Source of the DNA: an uncultured Erwinia sp.
GTDB lineage: Bacteria > Pseudomonadota > Gammaproteobacteria > Enterobacterales > Enterobacteriaceae
DNA length: 64,000 bases
Reading direction: 5' to 3'
Assembly (NCBI GenBank): GCA_945290265.1
Contig: CALYQW010000003.1
Location: 153,894-217,893 of the forward strand
In this document: one piece after another, positions 1 to 11,948 of the stretch
Numbering within the stretch: the stretch's first letter is position 1
Layout of the letters: each line of letters begins with the position of its first letter
Made by a program: the position numbers and the translations under genes
The notes under the pieces: generated by a model
The model's database searches: none
Told to the model about the DNA's origin: nothing
Seen by the model: only the letters and a program-made list of their open reading frames with translations

Positions 1-579
1 CAACAGCATTTCCAGGCCATTATTGCTAAAACCCGCACAGTGTCACCGCAGCCACGGGTGTTTTTTGAAGCCAAAGCCGGGCTGGGCGGGGTAGAGTCCT
101 GCTGCTTTACCCACGGCAACGTCGGCTGGGGCGCGCTGGTGCAGGCCACCGGTGCCGTGAATCTCGGCTCACAGCTGTTGCCCGGCGCTACCGGCACTAT
201 TTCGCTGGAAAAAGCAATCGCCATGAAACCGGATGTATATATTGTTTCCGGCTCGCAGTGGGCCGGTAAAAATAATGCCGCAGTGCCGTTCGGTTACGGT
301 GTCAGCCAGACTCAGGTGGATAACGCTTTTAAGAAGCTGCGTCAGCGCCCCGGCTTCAATCAGGTCTCAGCGCTACGTCAGCAGCGTTTTTATGGCGTTT
401 ACCATAATTTCTATAACCACCCGTGGAATATTGTTGGGCTGGAATATCTGGCGAAATTTATTTATCCCCAACAATTTGCCGGTTTAGATCCCGCCGACAG
501 CTGGAAAACCATTGTGACGCAGTTCACCCACATCCCACTGGGTTCAGGGGTATTCGGTGCCCAGGCACCGGCTGAGTAA
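1..579 (+). CDS. Iron-type ABC transporter periplasmic substrate-binding protein, C-terminal part
   Basis: The reading frame is open from the first base of the window, so the N-terminus and signal peptide lie outside it; a GTG at 40 is an internal codon rather than the real start. About 192 residues remain. They look like the C-terminal lobe of a periplasmic binding protein of the siderophore/heme/cobalamin class (PF01497 type). Visible features are a stretch of the form 'KPDVYIVSGSQW', which matches the usual 'xPDLIIxSG' strand, and a helical C-terminal segment 'NIVGLEYLAKFIYP' typical of the lobe that docks on the permease. Such proteins deliver ferric chelates to an inner-membrane ABC permease. 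No permease or ATPase follows; the gene ends in a strong terminator, so any partners must lie upstream. The exact substrate cannot be told from this fragment. Confidence 0.8.
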   Translation, partial: QQHFQAIIAKTRTVSPQPRVFFEAKAGLGGVESCCFTHGNVGWGALVQATGAVNLGSQLLPGATGTISLEKAIAMKPDVYIVSGSQWAGKNNAAVPFGYGVSQTQVDNAFKKLRQRPGFNQVSALRQQRFYGVYHNFYNHPWNIVGLEYLAKFIYPQQFAGLDPADSWKTIVTQFTHIPLGSGVFGAQAPAE

Positions 580-612
580 CCACCGATTTTCACGCTCTTA
601 TCGGGCATTGCC

Positions 613-653
613 GTGGGCCGCAGTGAGAATACACTGCGGCCCACGCTATTTTT
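613..653 (+). terminator. Rho-independent terminator after the binding-protein gene
   Basis: A perfect 13-bp stem (613-625 with 632-644) encloses a 6-base loop and is followed by a run of T at 649-653. It lies 34 bases after the stop codon. Confidence 0.85.
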
Positions 654-884
654 GCCCTGTGAGCGGGTATAACCTTACAGATATTCCGGTGTTATCCTTC
701 ACCACAGCTACTATACTGTGCGTCGCCGATCGGCATAGTCTGATAGTTACGCTGAACAGGGTGTTTTTCCGGCCTGAGAGCCGGACGTTCACAAATTATT
801 ACTATGCTTACGATAAATGACATTGAACGTTTCTACCGATTGTTCAGACTGTTTCTTTTCTCACCGTTGTATGGGTCATATGTA

Positions 885-1640
885 ATGAAAGTGTTTAACA
901 AGCTATCTGTAGTTCTGCTGCTCTCCGGAGCATCACTCTGCCAACATGCTCTGGCAGATAATAACGTCTTTACGGTTATGGATGACCCAGTTACCGCCAA
1001 AAAATCGTTTGAAGGTAATGCGGCGGCCGGTTACCTGGCGCAGTCCGGTAATACCCACAGTTCTTCCCTGACTGCCAACACTAACCTGACCTGGTATCAG
1101 CCCAGCACGGCGTACAGCCTGTGGGGGAACGCCAGCAACACCTCATCCGATGACGTGCGCTCTTCGGAAACCTATCAGATCGGTGGCCGTAGTCGTTTCA
1201 ACCTGAACAGCGCGGATTATCTGTTCGGACAGGCCAGCTGGCTGAGCGATCGTTTCAATGGTTATGACGGTCGTTCCACGCTGGTGGCCGGTTATGGTCG
1301 TCAGTTGCTGAATGGCCCGGTACACTCGCTGCGTGTGGAAGCTGGTCCGGGTGTGCGTTACGACGATTATCATGACGGTGGTCATGAAACCGAGGCGTTG
1401 GCTTACGGCGCACTGACCTATCAGTGGCAGCTGACGGACAACACCAAATTTATTCAGGGTGTATCGGTACTGGGTAGCGATGATACTACGGTGAACTCCG
1501 AAACCGGTCTCCAGGTAGGTATCAACGATCACTTCTCGCTGAAAGTGGCCTACAACGTCACCTGGAACCAGAACCCACCATCTTCTGCACCAGAAAGAAC
1601 CGATACCAAAACTTCGGTACTGCTCTCTTACACCATGTAA
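885..1640 (+). CDS. ydiY: YdiY family outer-membrane-associated protein (DUF481)
   Basis: The product has 251 residues when read from the ATG at 885. This start is chosen because a typical signal peptide follows it directly (MKVFNKLSVVLLLSG, cleavage likely after the ALA of 'QHALA'); an in-frame upstream ATG at 804 would put 27 odd residues in front of it. The mature part is rich in aromatic-alternating beta strands (for example 'SYQIGGRSRFNLN'-like stretches and a final 'SVLLSYTM' strand ending in a hydrophobic residue), as in small beta-barrel proteins. It matches the DUF481/YdiY family, whose E. coli member sits next to thrS and is reported to be acid induced; its function is unknown. It is a stand-alone gene, with thrS 290 bases downstream on the same strand. 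Confidence 0.85.
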   Translation: MKVFNKLSVVLLLSGASLCQHALADNNVFTVMDDPVTAKKSFEGNAAAGYLAQSGNTHSSSLTANTNLTWYQPSTAYSLWGNASNTSSDDVRSSETYQIGGRSRFNLNSADYLFGQASWLSDRFNGYDGRSTLVAGYGRQLLNGPVHSLRVEAGPGVRYDDYHDGGHETEALAYGALTYQWQLTDNTKFIQGVSVLGSDDTTVNSETGLQVGINDHFSLKVAYNVTWNQNPPSSAPERTDTKTSVLLSYTM

Positions 1641-1930
1641 ATGGTCGTTGGCAGCGCAGCGCATCGCGCGTTTCGCTGCTGCTTTCCTCTGCGCCATGGC
1701 TTTTGTGCGCTCAGATATCACCGGCAGCACACTTTTCCCTGTGCCCGCCAGCGTGTAAGATATCCGCCCTGCCGTTTTATCTGACGTCATCACGGCAGGG
1801 CACACCAGCCTGAGCGCCAAACTGACAATCGTGAGTTGGTTTTAAGGCTCAGCGGTAGGATGTAAATAAATTCACACTCATTTTGTATGTAGCCTTGCGT
1901 ATGGGTTACCACTGCAATTAAGGATGCAAC
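1641..1930 (+). other. ydiY-thrS intergenic region and thrS leader
   Basis: This gap holds an inverted repeat (9-bp arms at 1767-1775 and 1792-1800, 16-base loop) with no T run, so it is not a clear terminator. In E. coli, threonyl-tRNA synthetase represses its own translation by binding tRNA-like hairpins just before the thrS start. The 1840-1930 stretch is in the right place for that, but I could not fold it with confidence. A Shine-Dalgarno sequence (AAGGA) sits at about 1919-1923. Confidence 0.4.
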
Positions 1931-3859
1931 ATGCCAGTTATTACTCTTCCTGACGGAAGTCAGCGTAAGTTTGAACATGCAGTCAGCGTGATGGATATCG
2001 CACAGGATATTGGTCCGGGTCTGGCAAAAGCCTGTATTGCCGGGCGGGTAAACGGTGAGCTGGTGGATGCAGTTGATCCCATCAGCGCCGATTCCAGCGT
2101 GGCAATTATCACCGCCAAAGACGAAGCCGGTCTGGAAATTATTCGTCATTCCTGTGCCCACCTGCTGGGTCATGCGATTAAACAGCTGTGGCCGGATACC
2201 AAAATGGCGATTGGCCCGGTTATCGACAACGGCTTCTATTACGATGTCGATCTTGACCGCACCCTGACGCAGGAAGATCTTGAGCTGTTGGAAAAGCGCA
2301 TGCATCAGCTGGCTGACACCAACTACGATGTCATCAAGAAGAAAGTGAGCTGGCAGGAAGCGCGAGATACCTTTGACGCGCGCGGCGAAAGTTATAAAAC
2401 CACTATTCTGGATGAGAACATCAGCCACGACGACCGTCCTGGCCTGTATCATCACGAAGAATACGTGGACATGTGTCGCGGTCCGCACGTGCCGAATATG
2501 CGTTTCTGCCACCATTTCAAACTGCAGAAAATCGCCGGCGCTTACTGGCGCGGTAACAGCGATAATAAAATGCTGCAGCGTATTTACGGCACCGCCTGGG
2601 CGGATAAAAAGCAGCTGGCTGCCTATTTACAGCGTCTGGAAGAGGCGGCAAAACGCGACCACCGTAAAATCGGTAAGCAGCTTGATCTCTACCATATGCA
2701 GGAAGAAGCGCCGGGTATGGTGTTCTGGCACAATGACGGCTGGACTATCTTCCGTGAGCTGGAAGTCTTTGTGCGTACCAAGCTGAAAGAGTATGAGTAC
2801 CAGGAAGTGAAAGGGCCATTTATGATGGACCGCGTGCTGTGGGAAAAAACCGGCCACTGGGAAAACTACAAAGAGGCGATGTTTACCACCTCGTCAGAAA
2901 ACCGTGAATACTGCATCAAGCCGATGAACTGTCCGGGACATGTGCAGATCTTTAATCAGGGTCTGAAATCCTACCGCGACCTGCCGCTGCGTATGGCCGA
3001 GTTTGGTAGCTGTCACCGTAATGAGCCTTCGGGTGCGCTGCACGGTCTGATGCGCGTGCGCGGCTTTACTCAGGACGATGCCCATATCTTCTGTACCGAA
3101 GAGCAGGTGCGCGATGAGGTCAACAGCTGTATTAAGATGGTGTACGATATGTACAGCACCTTCGGCTTTGAAAAAATCGTGGTGAAACTGTCTACCCGTC
3201 CGGAAAAACGCATTGGCTCGGACGACCTGTGGGACCGCTCTGAAGCGGATCTGGCAGCGGCTCTGAAAGAAAATAATATTCCATTTGAATATCAGCCTGG
3301 CGAAGGGGCGTTTTATGGCCCTAAAATTGAATTCACCCTGCATGATTGCCTGGATCGTGCCTGGCAGTGTGGTACAGTGCAGCTCGACTTCTCCCTGCCG
3401 AGCCGCCTGAGCGCCTCATATATTGGTGAAAGCAACGAACGACAGGTGCCGGTAATGATCCACCGCGCTATCTTAGGCTCGATGGAACGCTTTATTGGTA
3501 TCCTGACCGAAGAATATGCCGGTTTCTTCCCAACATGGTTGGCACCGGTTCAGGTTGTGGTAATGAATATTACCGACGGACAGTCTGAATATGTTGCAGA
3601 ATTAACGCGAAAACTGCAGAATGCGGGCATTCGCGTAAAAGCAGACTTGAGAAACGAGAAGATTGGCTTTAAAATCCGCGAGCATACTTTGCGTCGTGTT
3701 CCTTATATGCTGGTCTGTGGTGATAAAGAGGTCGAAGCTGGCTTAGTGGCCGTTCGCACCCGCCGCGGTAAAGACCTGGGGAGCATGGACGTAAATGACG
3801 TGATCGCGAAGCTGCAGAATGAAATTCGCAGTCGCAATCTTCATCAACTGGAGGAATAA
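1931..3859 (+). CDS. thrS: Threonine--tRNA ligase
   Basis: The product has 642 residues, the same length as E. coli ThrRS. It charges tRNA-Thr in the cytoplasm. Domains in order are the N-terminal TGS domain (about 1-61), the editing domain with the HxxxH pair in '[10 protein letters not shown]' (near 73-77) and the Cys/His of 'MCRGPH' (near 182-186) that clear mischarged serine, the class II catalytic core with the zinc cysteine in 'MNCPGH' (near 334) and zinc histidines in 'QDDAHIF' and 'VMIHRA', and the C-terminal anticodon-binding domain ('[14 protein letters not shown]'-like region). The ATG at 1931 has a good ribosome binding site. It is followed at once by infC, as in other Enterobacterales, and is likely autoregulated at translation through its leader. 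Confidence 0.97.
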   Translation: MPVITLPDGSQRKFEHAVSVMDIAQDIGPGLAKACIAGRVNGELVDAVDPISADSSVAIITAKDEAGLEIIRHSCAHLLGHAIKQLWPDTKMAIGPVIDNGFYYDVDLDRTLTQEDLELLEKRMHQLADTNYDVIKKKVSWQEARDTFDARGESYKTTILDENISHDDRPGLYHHEEYVDMCRGPHVPNMRFCHHFKLQKIAGAYWRGNSDNKMLQRIYGTAWADKKQLAAYLQRLEEAAKRDHRKIGKQLDLYHMQEEAPGMVFWHNDGWTIFRELEVFVRTKLKEYEYQEVKGPFMMDRVLWEKTGHWENYKEAMFTTSSENREYCIKPMNCPGHVQIFNQGLKSYRDLPLRMAEFGSCHRNEPSGALHGLMRVRGFTQDDAHIFCTEEQVRDEVNSCIKMVYDMYSTFGFEKIVVKLSTRPEKRIGSDDLWDRSEADLAAALKENNIPFEYQPGEGAFYGPKIEFTLHDCLDRAWQCGTVQLDFSLPSRLSASYIGESNERQVPVMIHRAILGSMERFIGILTEEYAGFFPTWLAPVQVVVMNITDGQSEYVAELTRKLQNAGIRVKADLRNEKIGFKIREHTLRRVPYMLVCGDKEVEAGLVAVRTRRGKDLGSMDVNDVIAKLQNEIRSRNLHQLEE

Positions 3860-4414
<555 letters not shown>

Positions 4415-4500
4415 GCCATAAAGTAATGCTGCCGCGGCATCGCGGCATCATTCGCCTGTCTGGTTCATTTTTTTAACAATGCGAAGTGGATATTTTTTAA

Positions 4501-4698
<198 letters not shown>

Positions 4699-4740
4699 GT
4701 ATTTTTTTAAACTCATTCAGAATATAAACAGGAGAGCTAA

Positions 4741-5097
<357 letters not shown>

Positions 5098-5107
5098 GTC
5101 AGTAAAG

Positions 5108-5138
5108 ATAAAAGGGGGGCTTGTCCCCCTTTTATCGT
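5108..5138 (+). terminator. Terminator of the thrS-infC-rpmI-rplT unit
   Basis: An 11-bp perfect stem (5108-5118 with 5125-5135) made of an A4G5 arm and its complement surrounds a 6-base loop. The stem itself supplies the T run. It separates rplT from the pheMST promoter. Confidence 0.85.
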
Positions 5139-5159
5139 TTCTCTAACCTGAGCAAAAGA

Positions 5160-5188
5160 TTGACTTTTCTGGCGCAGGGCCTTTCAAT
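5160..5188 (+). promoter_or_regulatory. Likely sigma-70 promoter of pheM-pheST-ihfA
   Basis: A -35 box TTGACT at 5160-5165 and a -10 box TTCAAT at 5183-5188 are separated by 17 bases. They lie 30 bases before the pheM leader peptide and just after the rplT terminator, where the E. coli pheST promoter maps. Confidence 0.6.
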
Positions 5189-5217
5189 AACGCCTGAGTC
5201 AGTCAGGATAAAGCAGA

Positions 5218-5259
5218 ATGAACGCTACTTTTCGTTTCTTTTTTTACTTTGGCGCCTGA
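5218..5259 (+). CDS. pheM: Phenylalanyl-tRNA synthetase operon leader peptide
   Basis: This 13-codon open frame encodes MNATFRFFFYFGA, with five phenylalanines, four of them in the cluster FRFFFYF. E. coli PheM is a 14-residue Phe-rich peptide of the same pattern. Ribosomes stall at the Phe codons when charged tRNA-Phe is scarce, which favours the antiterminator over the downstream terminator and raises pheST expression. The start ATG has a purine-rich region (AGGATAAAG) before it. It is too short for ordinary gene finders but its place and composition are decisive. Confidence 0.92.
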   Translation: MNATFRFFFYFGA

Positions 5260-5304
5260 ATTACGGGGGCTTTTGCGCAAAGAGAAGAAACGAAAATCGC
5301 GCGG

Positions 5305-5335
5305 AAAGCCTCCCATGTGGAGGCTTTTTTCGTTT
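5305..5335 (+). terminator. Attenuator terminator of the pheST operon
   Basis: A 9-bp stem (5305-5313 with 5319-5327) with a 5-base loop ends in a run of T at 5325-5330. It lies 46 bases after the pheM stop and 135 bases before pheS, the expected position of the Phe attenuator. Confidence 0.88.
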
Positions 5336-5430
5336 ACAGTCAGATAACTAACGCAACAGGAACCACTGCCGGTGCAGTAACTGCCTTAAGCAGTTCTGCA
5401 ACCAGAGCCTGGCAGCCGTTGCTTTAATGA

Positions 5431-6453
<1,023 letters not shown>

Positions 6454-6468
6454 GGGCGGGAATAACCA

Positions 6469-8856
6469 ATGAAATTCAGTGAACTCTGGTTACGTGAATG
6501 GGTCAACCCGGCCATCGACAGCGCCGCCCTGAGCGATCAAATTACCATGGCTGGCCTGGAAGTGGACGGCGTTGATGCGGTTGCCCCAGCCTTTAACGGC
6601 GTCGTAGTCGGTGAAGTGGTGGAATGCGGTCAGCATCCTAACGCCGATAAGCTGCGGATAACTAAAATCAACGTGGGCGGTGAACGCCTGCTGGATATTG
6701 TCTGTGGTGCAGCTAACTGCCGCCAGGGGCTGAAAGTGGCGGTGGCCACCGTGGGTGCGGTTCTGCCGGGCGATTTCAAAATCAAAGCGGCCAAACTGCG
6801 TGGCGAGCCATCCGAAGGGATGCTGTGCTCGTTCAGCGAGCTGGGTATTCCCGACGATGCCAACGGCATTATCGAACTGCCGCAGGATGCGCAGCCGGGT
6901 ACCGATATCCGTCAGTACCTGAAGCTGGACGATAACACCATTGAAATCAGCGTAACCCCTAACCGTGCTGACTGCCTGGGCATCATGGGCGTGGCGCGCG
7001 ATGTGGCGGTGCTGAATAAACTGGCGCTGAATCAGCCAGAAATTAACCCGGTGGCGGCCACCGTGCAGGACGTTATTCCTCTGCGGGTTGACGCTGTAGC
7101 TGCCTGCCCGCGTTATCTGGCCCGGGTGGTGAAAGGCATTAATCTGCAGGCAACGACCCCGTTGTGGATGAAAGAAAAACTGCGCCGCTGCGGCATTCGT
7201 TCGGTGGATCCGGTGGTGGATGTTACTAATTTTGTGCTGCTGGAGCTGGGGCAGCCAATGCATGCCTTCGATCTGGATCGCATCAGCGGTGGGATTGTGG
7301 TGCGTATGGCGCAGGCAGGTGAAGCGCTGACGTTGCTGGATGGTACGGAAGCCAGGCTGCATGATGATACGCTGGTGATTGCTGACGCAGAAAAAGCGCT
7401 GGCAATGGCGGGGATCTTTGGCGGTGAACATTCCGGGGTTAATGACCAGACGCAAAACGTACTGCTGGAATGCGCTTTCTTTACGCCGCTGGCGATCACC
7501 GGTCGTGCCCGGCGCTACGGTCTGCATACCGACGCCTCACACCGTTATGAACGTGGGGTCGATCCTGAACTGCAGCACCAGGCGATGGAGCGTGCAACCC
7601 GTCTGCTGTTGGATATCTGTGGCGGTGAAGCTGGCCCGGTCACTGAAGCTGTGGATAATGCCGCGCTGCCGGTGCGCGCTACGATTACTCTGCGCCGCAG
7701 TAAGCTGAGCCGTCTGCTGGGTCATGACATCCCGGATGTCGATGTGACTGATATCCTTAATCGTCTGGGATGTAAGGTGAATGCAGGTGAGGGTGAGTGG
7801 CAGGTAGTAGCACCGGGCTGGCGCTTTGATATCGAGATCGAAGAAGATTTGATCGAAGAAGTGGCACGGATTTACGGCTATAACAATATCCCGAATGTGC
7901 CGGTACGCGCCGGGCTGGAAATGACCCGTCACCGTGAAGCGGCGCTGCCGCTGCAGCGGGTAAAAGCGTTGCTGGTGGATAAAGGCTATCAGGAAGCGAT
8001 TACCTACAGCTTTGTGGATCCAAAAATTCAGGCACTGCTGCATCCACAGCAGGAGAGCCTGGTGCTACCTAACCCGATCTCGGTAGAAATGTCAGCAATG
8101 CGCCTTTCACTGTGGAGCGGATTACTGGGCGCAGTCGCCTGGAACCAGAATCGCCAGCAGCCGCGGGTGCGCCTGTTTGAAAGCGGTCTGCGCTTTGTCC
8201 CGGATATCGCAGCACCACTGGGCGTGCGTCAGGAGATGCTGCTGGGCGGCGTGATTAGCGGTAATCGCTTTGAAGAACACTGGGATCTGGCGCGTCAGCC
8301 GGTTGACTTCTATGATTTAAAAGGCGATTTAGAAGCCGTACTGGAACTCACCGGTAAGCTGGATGAAATTCGTTTTGCTGCCTGTGCTAATCCGGCACTG
8401 CATCCGGGGCAGAGTGCTGCGATTTATCTGGCCGATGAAGTGATTGGCTATATTGGCGTGGTACACCCCGAACTGGAGCGAAAACTGGATCTTAATGGCC
8501 GCACGGTGATATTTGAACTGGTGTGGGATAAGGTCGCAGAGCGCATTCTGCCTGATGCCAGCGTGATTTCGCGCTTCCCGGCTAACCGCCGTGATATCGC
8601 CGTCGTAGTAGCGGAAAATGTGGCTGCTGCGGATGTGATCTCAGTGTGTAAGAAAGTTGGCGTAAATCAGGTAGTTGGCGTAAACTTGTTTGACGTGTAC
8701 CGTGGTAAGGGCGTGAACGATGGCTTTAAGAGCCTGGCTATCAGCCTGACTTTGCAAGATACCAGCCGGACACTCGAAGAAGAGGAGATTGCCGCTACGG
8801 TTGCAAAATGCGTAGAGGCACTGAAAGAGCGATTCCAAGCATCCTTGAGGGATTGA
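6469..8856 (+). CDS. pheT: Phenylalanine--tRNA ligase beta subunit
   Basis: The product has 795 residues, the same as E. coli PheT. It forms the tetramer with PheS, binds the tRNA and edits Tyr-tRNA-Phe. Domains visible in order are the N-terminal EMAP/OB-type tRNA-binding domain ('[17 protein letters not shown]', about 40-150), the B3/B4 editing domain ('[20 protein letters not shown]', near 230-260), B5, the inactive synthetase-like core ('[10 protein letters not shown]' and onward) and the C-terminal ferredoxin-fold anticodon-binding domain ('[14 protein letters not shown]'). It runs into ihfA, whose start is only 4 bases past the pheT stop, so translation of the two is probably coupled. 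Confidence 0.97.
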   Translation: MKFSELWLREWVNPAIDSAALSDQITMAGLEVDGVDAVAPAFNGVVVGEVVECGQHPNADKLRITKINVGGERLLDIVCGAANCRQGLKVAVATVGAVLPGDFKIKAAKLRGEPSEGMLCSFSELGIPDDANGIIELPQDAQPGTDIRQYLKLDDNTIEISVTPNRADCLGIMGVARDVAVLNKLALNQPEINPVAATVQDVIPLRVDAVAACPRYLARVVKGINLQATTPLWMKEKLRRCGIRSVDPVVDVTNFVLLELGQPMHAFDLDRISGGIVVRMAQAGEALTLLDGTEARLHDDTLVIADAEKALAMAGIFGGEHSGVNDQTQNVLLECAFFTPLAITGRARRYGLHTDASHRYERGVDPELQHQAMERATRLLLDICGGEAGPVTEAVDNAALPVRATITLRRSKLSRLLGHDIPDVDVTDILNRLGCKVNAGEGEWQVVAPGWRFDIEIEEDLIEEVARIYGYNNIPNVPVRAGLEMTRHREAALPLQRVKALLVDKGYQEAITYSFVDPKIQALLHPQQESLVLPNPISVEMSAMRLSLWSGLLGAVAWNQNRQQPRVRLFESGLRFVPDIAAPLGVRQEMLLGGVISGNRFEEHWDLARQPVDFYDLKGDLEAVLELTGKLDEIRFAACANPALHPGQSAAIYLADEVIGYIGVVHPELERKLDLNGRTVIFELVWDKVAERILPDASVISRFPANRRDIAVVVAENVAAADVISVCKKVGVNQVVGVNLFDVYRGKGVNDGFKSLAISLTLQDTSRTLEEEEIAATVAKCVEALKERFQASLRD

Positions 8857-8860
8857 AACC

Positions 8861-9160
8861 ATGGCGCTTACAAAAGCTGAAATGTCTGAATACCTGTTTG
8901 AGAAGCTTGGGCTTAGCAAACGGGATGCCAAAGAGCTGGTAGAACTGTTTTTTGAAGAGGTGCGTAGCGCTTTAGAAAACGGCGAGCAGGTAAAACTGTC
9001 AGGATTTGGTAACTTTGACCTCCGCGACAAGAATCAGCGTCCGGGGCGTAACCCTAAAACCGGGGAAGACATTCCCATTACGGCCAGACGTGTGGTGACA
9101 TTCCGTCCCGGTCAGAAGCTGAAAAGCCGGGTGGAAAACGCCTCACCGAAAGAAGATTAA
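8861..9160 (+). CDS. ihfA: Integration host factor subunit alpha
   Basis: The product has 99 residues, exactly the E. coli length. It pairs with IhfB to form the DNA-bending protein IHF, which shapes promoters and recombination sites. It starts '[17 protein letters not shown]' and holds the beta-arm signature '[21 protein letters not shown]' region with the proline that intercalates into DNA. It lies 4 bases downstream of pheT, as in E. coli, where ihfA is transcribed both from the pheST promoter and from its own promoter inside pheT. It ends in a strong terminator. Confidence 0.97.
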   Translation: MALTKAEMSEYLFEKLGLSKRDAKELVELFFEEVRSALENGEQVKLSGFGNFDLRDKNQRPGRNPKTGEDIPITARRVVTFRPGQKLKSRVENASPKED

Positions 9161-9171
9161 TTTCTGTTGAT

Positions 9172-9199
9172 AAAAAGGCCGCTTAACGCGGCCTTTTTT
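9172..9199 (+). terminator. Terminator of the pheST-ihfA operon
   Basis: An 11-bp stem (9172-9182 with 9188-9198), A5-GGCCGC and its complement, with a 5-base loop. The arms supply T runs on both strands, so it could act in both directions. Confidence 0.88.
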
Positions 9200-9300
9200 A
9201 TATCTTTAAGCGCAGGAAACTTCCGGGATAATCCCGATAAGCGGGGCGAAGCATGGCGAGGATTGCCACAGTGCGCCAGAAAAGAAGGAACGAAGGGAAT

Positions 9301-9651
9301 TCAGAATATGAATTTAGCCACAGTCATACACAGCGCTGCAATACCGATAATGGTGGCTGCAATCCATTTAGTTTGAGATAAGATCTCTTTGTGCATATCG
9401 GTTCTGATAGTCTGCATATCGGTCCTGATAGTCTGCATATCGGTTCTGACAATTTGCATATCTTCTTTGGTGGCGAAGGTTTCAGAACGCATGGTTAATG
9501 TTGCCACATCTAAACGGATCTGGTTTGTATCTTTTTCAAGCTGTAGCACGCGTCTGATTAAATTGTCCATTTTACCTCCGTTGCCCCCGTCATCAGATTT
9601 TCCAGCCCGGCGCGTTCCTGACTTAAACTGAAGGACGTGTTCTTTATTCAT
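9301..9651 (-). CDS. Small coiled-coil membrane protein with heptad tandem repeats
   Basis: I do not recognise this gene. It encodes 116 residues from the ATG at 9651, which has a near-ideal ribosome binding site (AAGGAGG, 7 bases away). A second in-frame ATG at 9570 also has a strong site (GGAGG, 4 bases away), giving an 89-residue form 'MDNLIRRVLQLEKDTNQ'; the 27 residues between the two are basic and Gly-rich and look disordered. The middle is a predicted coiled coil containing near-exact heptads of the type IRTDMQT, encoded by 21-base tandem repeats. The C-terminus holds one membrane helix ('WIAATIIGIAALCMTVAKFIF'-like, split here as WIAATIIGIAALCM plus TVAKFIF), so the protein is probably tail-anchored with its coiled coil in the cytoplasm. 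The architecture resembles small DUF1640 or XhlA-like proteins, but I cannot assign it. It lies alone between ihfA and nlpC. Confidence 0.65.
   Translation of the reverse strand: MNKEHVLQFKSGTRRAGKSDDGGNGGKMDNLIRRVLQLEKDTNQIRLDVATLTMRSETFATKEDMQIVRTDMQTIRTDMQTIRTDMHKEILSQTKWIAATIIGIAALCMTVAKFIF
9392..9464 (-). repeat. 21-base tandem repeat inside the coiled-coil gene
   Basis: About 3.4 copies of a 21-base unit begin at 9392, 9413, 9434 and 9455 (each starting TGCATATC on the + strand). The unit length is exactly seven codons, so copies can be gained or lost without a frameshift and each adds one coiled-coil heptad. Confidence 0.85.
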
Positions 9652-9952
9652 TTGTTATCCTCCTTTTGCTCCTTCAATTGTGGCGTCCGAAGCCAGTCCA
9701 AAACGGCGACAGCAGTAAATGCTGACTTGAATTCACTTAACTTAGCGTGAGTTTTATAATAGTGGTGCCGGTGAACGGTTCCGGCAGTCGCATTATGCCC
9801 GAACAATGTCGCTTATTCAGTCGTAGAATCGTGGAAATGTTTATTGCCACCTGCCTGCGGTGTGATGTGCTATTATCAGCTGACTTAAGTCATTAAATAA
9901 TGACCACAACCCCGTCAGCGTTATCCGTTTTAAGTGGAAGGATTATCCTGTA
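9652..9952 (+). promoter_or_regulatory. Upstream region of nlpC with a candidate promoter
   Basis: This 300-base gap separates the divergent coiled-coil gene and nlpC. A candidate + strand promoter has TTCACT at 9732-9737 and TATAAT at 9755-9760 with a 17-base spacer, which would give nlpC a leader of about 190 bases. Nothing else is clear. Confidence 0.4.
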
Positions 9953-10411
9953 ATGCGTTACTGGCTTGTGCTGATTGTCCTGATCCTGGCCGGCTGTGCC
10001 AGCCATGCGCCGCCACCCAACAGCCGGTTTTCCGATCCGATTATGGTAGTAGCCACGTTAAACGACCAGTTGGGTCAGTGGCACGGCACTCCCTACCAGT
10101 ATGGTGGCATGGGGCGCAGGGGGGTTGACTGCTCAGGGTTTGTGCTGCTGACTTATCGCGATCGTTTTGGCCTGCGTTTACCGCGCAGCACCTCGCAACA
10201 GGCACAGGTAGGAACCCGGATTAAAAAATCACAACTGTTGCCCGGCGATCTGGTCTTTTTTAAAACCGGCAGCGGCGAAAACGGCCTGCATGTCGGTATT
10301 TATGCCACCGACAATCAGTTTATTCATGCCTCCACCAGTCGTGGCGTGATGCGTTCATCGCTGGATAACGTCTACTGGAGCAAGGTATTCTGGCAGGCCC
10401 GGCGTATTTGA
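9953..10411 (+). CDS. nlpC: NlpC/P60 family lipoprotein, putative peptidoglycan endopeptidase
   Basis: The product has 152 residues (E. coli NlpC 154). A lipoprotein signal ends in the lipobox LAGC (Cys about residue 15), so the mature protein is lipidated and sits in the envelope. The NlpC/P60 domain fills the rest: catalytic Cys in '[13 protein letters not shown]', catalytic His in '[10 protein letters not shown]', and the third polar position in 'QFIHAS'. The family cleaves D-Glu-gamma-diaminopimelate bonds in peptidoglycan stem peptides. In E. coli it lies downstream of btuCED; here those genes are absent and it follows a small membrane protein gene. The selO gene follows 97 bases later on the same strand. 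Confidence 0.92.
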   Translation: MRYWLVLIVLILAGCASHAPPPNSRFSDPIMVVATLNDQLGQWHGTPYQYGGMGRRGVDCSGFVLLTYRDRFGLRLPRSTSQQAQVGTRIKKSQLLPGDLVFFKTGSGENGLHVGIYATDNQFIHASTSRGVMRSSLDNVYWSKVFWQARRI

Positions 10412-10508
10412 TCTCAACCGCAGCATGCGTCTGGCACCATTTTTTTGTCTCAATCGCTGTTCAGTGCTGCCAGTGAGCTTAACCGACGGCGCTGATGATG
10501 GAGAAACT

Positions 10509-11948
10509 ATGCAATTTAATAATACCTGGCACCGCGAACTGAGCGGTTTCTACAGTGACGTCCAGCCCACGCCGCTTCGCGATGCTCGCCTGCTGTATCA
10601 CAGTGCCGCGCTGGCGCAGGATCTGCAGCTGGACAGCCGTCTGTTTACTCAGGGGCACAGCGCGCTGTGGAGCGGTGAGCAGTTGGCAGAAGGGATGCAG
10701 CCGCTGGCACAGGTTTACAGCGGACATCAGTTCGGCATCTGGGCCGGTCAGCTGGGCGACGGGCGTGGCCTGCTGCTGGGTGAACAGCAGCTGGCAGACG
10801 GGCGAAAATTCGACTGGCATTTGAAAGGCGCCGGATTAACCCCTTATTCCCGCATGGGTGACGGCCGGGCAGTACTGCGTTCGACGCTGCGAGAGTTTCT
10901 GGCCTCAGAAGCGCTGCACGCGCTGGGGATCCCCACCACGCGCGCCCTGACGGTGGTTACCAGCCATCAGCCGGTGCGGCGCGAGCAGGAAGAGCGCGGT
11001 GCGATGCTGCTGCGGGTGGCGGAAAGCCATGTGCGCTTTGGCCACTTTGAACATATGTATTACGCCGGTGAGCAGGATAAGGTACGCCAGCTGGCGGACT
11101 ATGTGATCCGCCATCACTGGCCGCAGTGGCAGCAGGAGCCAGAGCGTTACCAGCTGTGGTTTACCGACGTGGTACGCCGTACCGCCCGGCTGATCGCCAG
11201 CTGGCAGAGCGTGGGGTTTGCGCACGGAGTACTGAATACCGACAACATGTCGATTCTGGGACTGACGCTGGACTACGGTCCTTTTGGCTTTCTGGATGAC
11301 TACCAGCCGCAGTTTATCTGTAACCACTCCGACCATCAGGGCCGTTACCGTTTCGATTACCAGCCGGCGGTGGGTCTGTGGAATCTTAACCGGCTGGCAC
11401 ATACCTTATCCGGGCTGCTGAGTGCGTCGCAGTTACAGCAGGCGCTGGCAGCCTATGAACCAGAGCTGATGCGGGTCTGGGGGGAAAAAATGCGCGCCAA
11501 ACTGGGACTGATGACGCAGGAGAAACAGGATAACGACCTGCTCACCGGCCTGTTAGCACTGATGGCGCGTGAGGGCAGTGACTATACCCGTACCTTCAGA
11601 CTGCTCAGTGACAGCGAACAGCAGCAGCCGCGCTCAGCGCTGCGCGATGAATTTATTGACCGTGAGACCTTTGACGGCTGGTATCAGCAGTGGCGTACGC
11701 GCATCCTGCGCGATGGCGGCAGCGATGAGCAGCGTCAGCAGCAAATGAAGCGGGCAAATCCGGCGCTGGTATTGCGCAACTGGCTGGCGCAGCGAGCGAT
11801 AGACGGTGCAGAACAGGATGATATTACTGAACTGAGCCGACTGCATCAGGCGCTGGCAAACCCCTGGGAAGCACCGGCTGACGCCGTCGATCTGCTACAG
11901 CGCCCGCCTGAGTGGGGTAAAAAGCTGGAGGTCAGCTGCTCCAGTTAA
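10509..11948 (+). CDS. selO: Protein adenylyltransferase SelO (YdiU)
   Basis: The product has 479 residues (E. coli YdiU 478) from the ATG at 10509, which follows a GGAG site; an in-frame ATG at 10425 would add 28 unrelated residues. SelO has a pseudokinase fold that binds ATP in a flipped orientation and transfers AMP to Ser, Thr or Tyr of target proteins, part of the oxidative stress response. Visible features are '[18 protein letters not shown]', the lysine of '[14 protein letters not shown]', '[17 protein letters not shown]', '[13 protein letters not shown]' with the catalytic-loop Asp-Asn, and '[11 protein letters not shown]' (DFG equivalent). The C-terminus ends SCSS; this Cys, three residues from the end, is a selenocysteine in animals and forms a regulatory disulfide in E. 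coli. Its stop overlaps the convergent hmuV stop by 4 bases. Confidence 0.95.
   Translation: MQFNNTWHRELSGFYSDVQPTPLRDARLLYHSAALAQDLQLDSRLFTQGHSALWSGEQLAEGMQPLAQVYSGHQFGIWAGQLGDGRGLLLGEQQLADGRKFDWHLKGAGLTPYSRMGDGRAVLRSTLREFLASEALHALGIPTTRALTVVTSHQPVRREQEERGAMLLRVAESHVRFGHFEHMYYAGEQDKVRQLADYVIRHHWPQWQQEPERYQLWFTDVVRRTARLIASWQSVGFAHGVLNTDNMSILGLTLDYGPFGFLDDYQPQFICNHSDHQGRYRFDYQPAVGLWNLNRLAHTLSGLLSASQLQQALAAYEPELMRVWGEKMRAKLGLMTQEKQDNDLLTGLLALMAREGSDYTRTFRLLSDSEQQQPRSALRDEFIDRETFDGWYQQWRTRILRDGGSDEQRQQQMKRANPALVLRNWLAQRAIDGAEQDDITELSRLHQALANPWEAPADAVDLLQRPPEWGKKLEVSCSS

Noticed and set aside
804-884. Longer ydiY starting at 804
   Set aside because: The extra 27 residues are not signal-like, and the ATG at 885 leads directly into a good signal peptide.
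1767-1800. Terminator of ydiY
   Set aside because: The inverted repeat has a 16-base loop and no T run.
9172-9300. CRISPR or phage attachment signature near the 21-base repeats
   Set aside because: The repeats are contiguous with no spacers, lie inside a coding frame and match codon phase; there are no cas or integrase genes.
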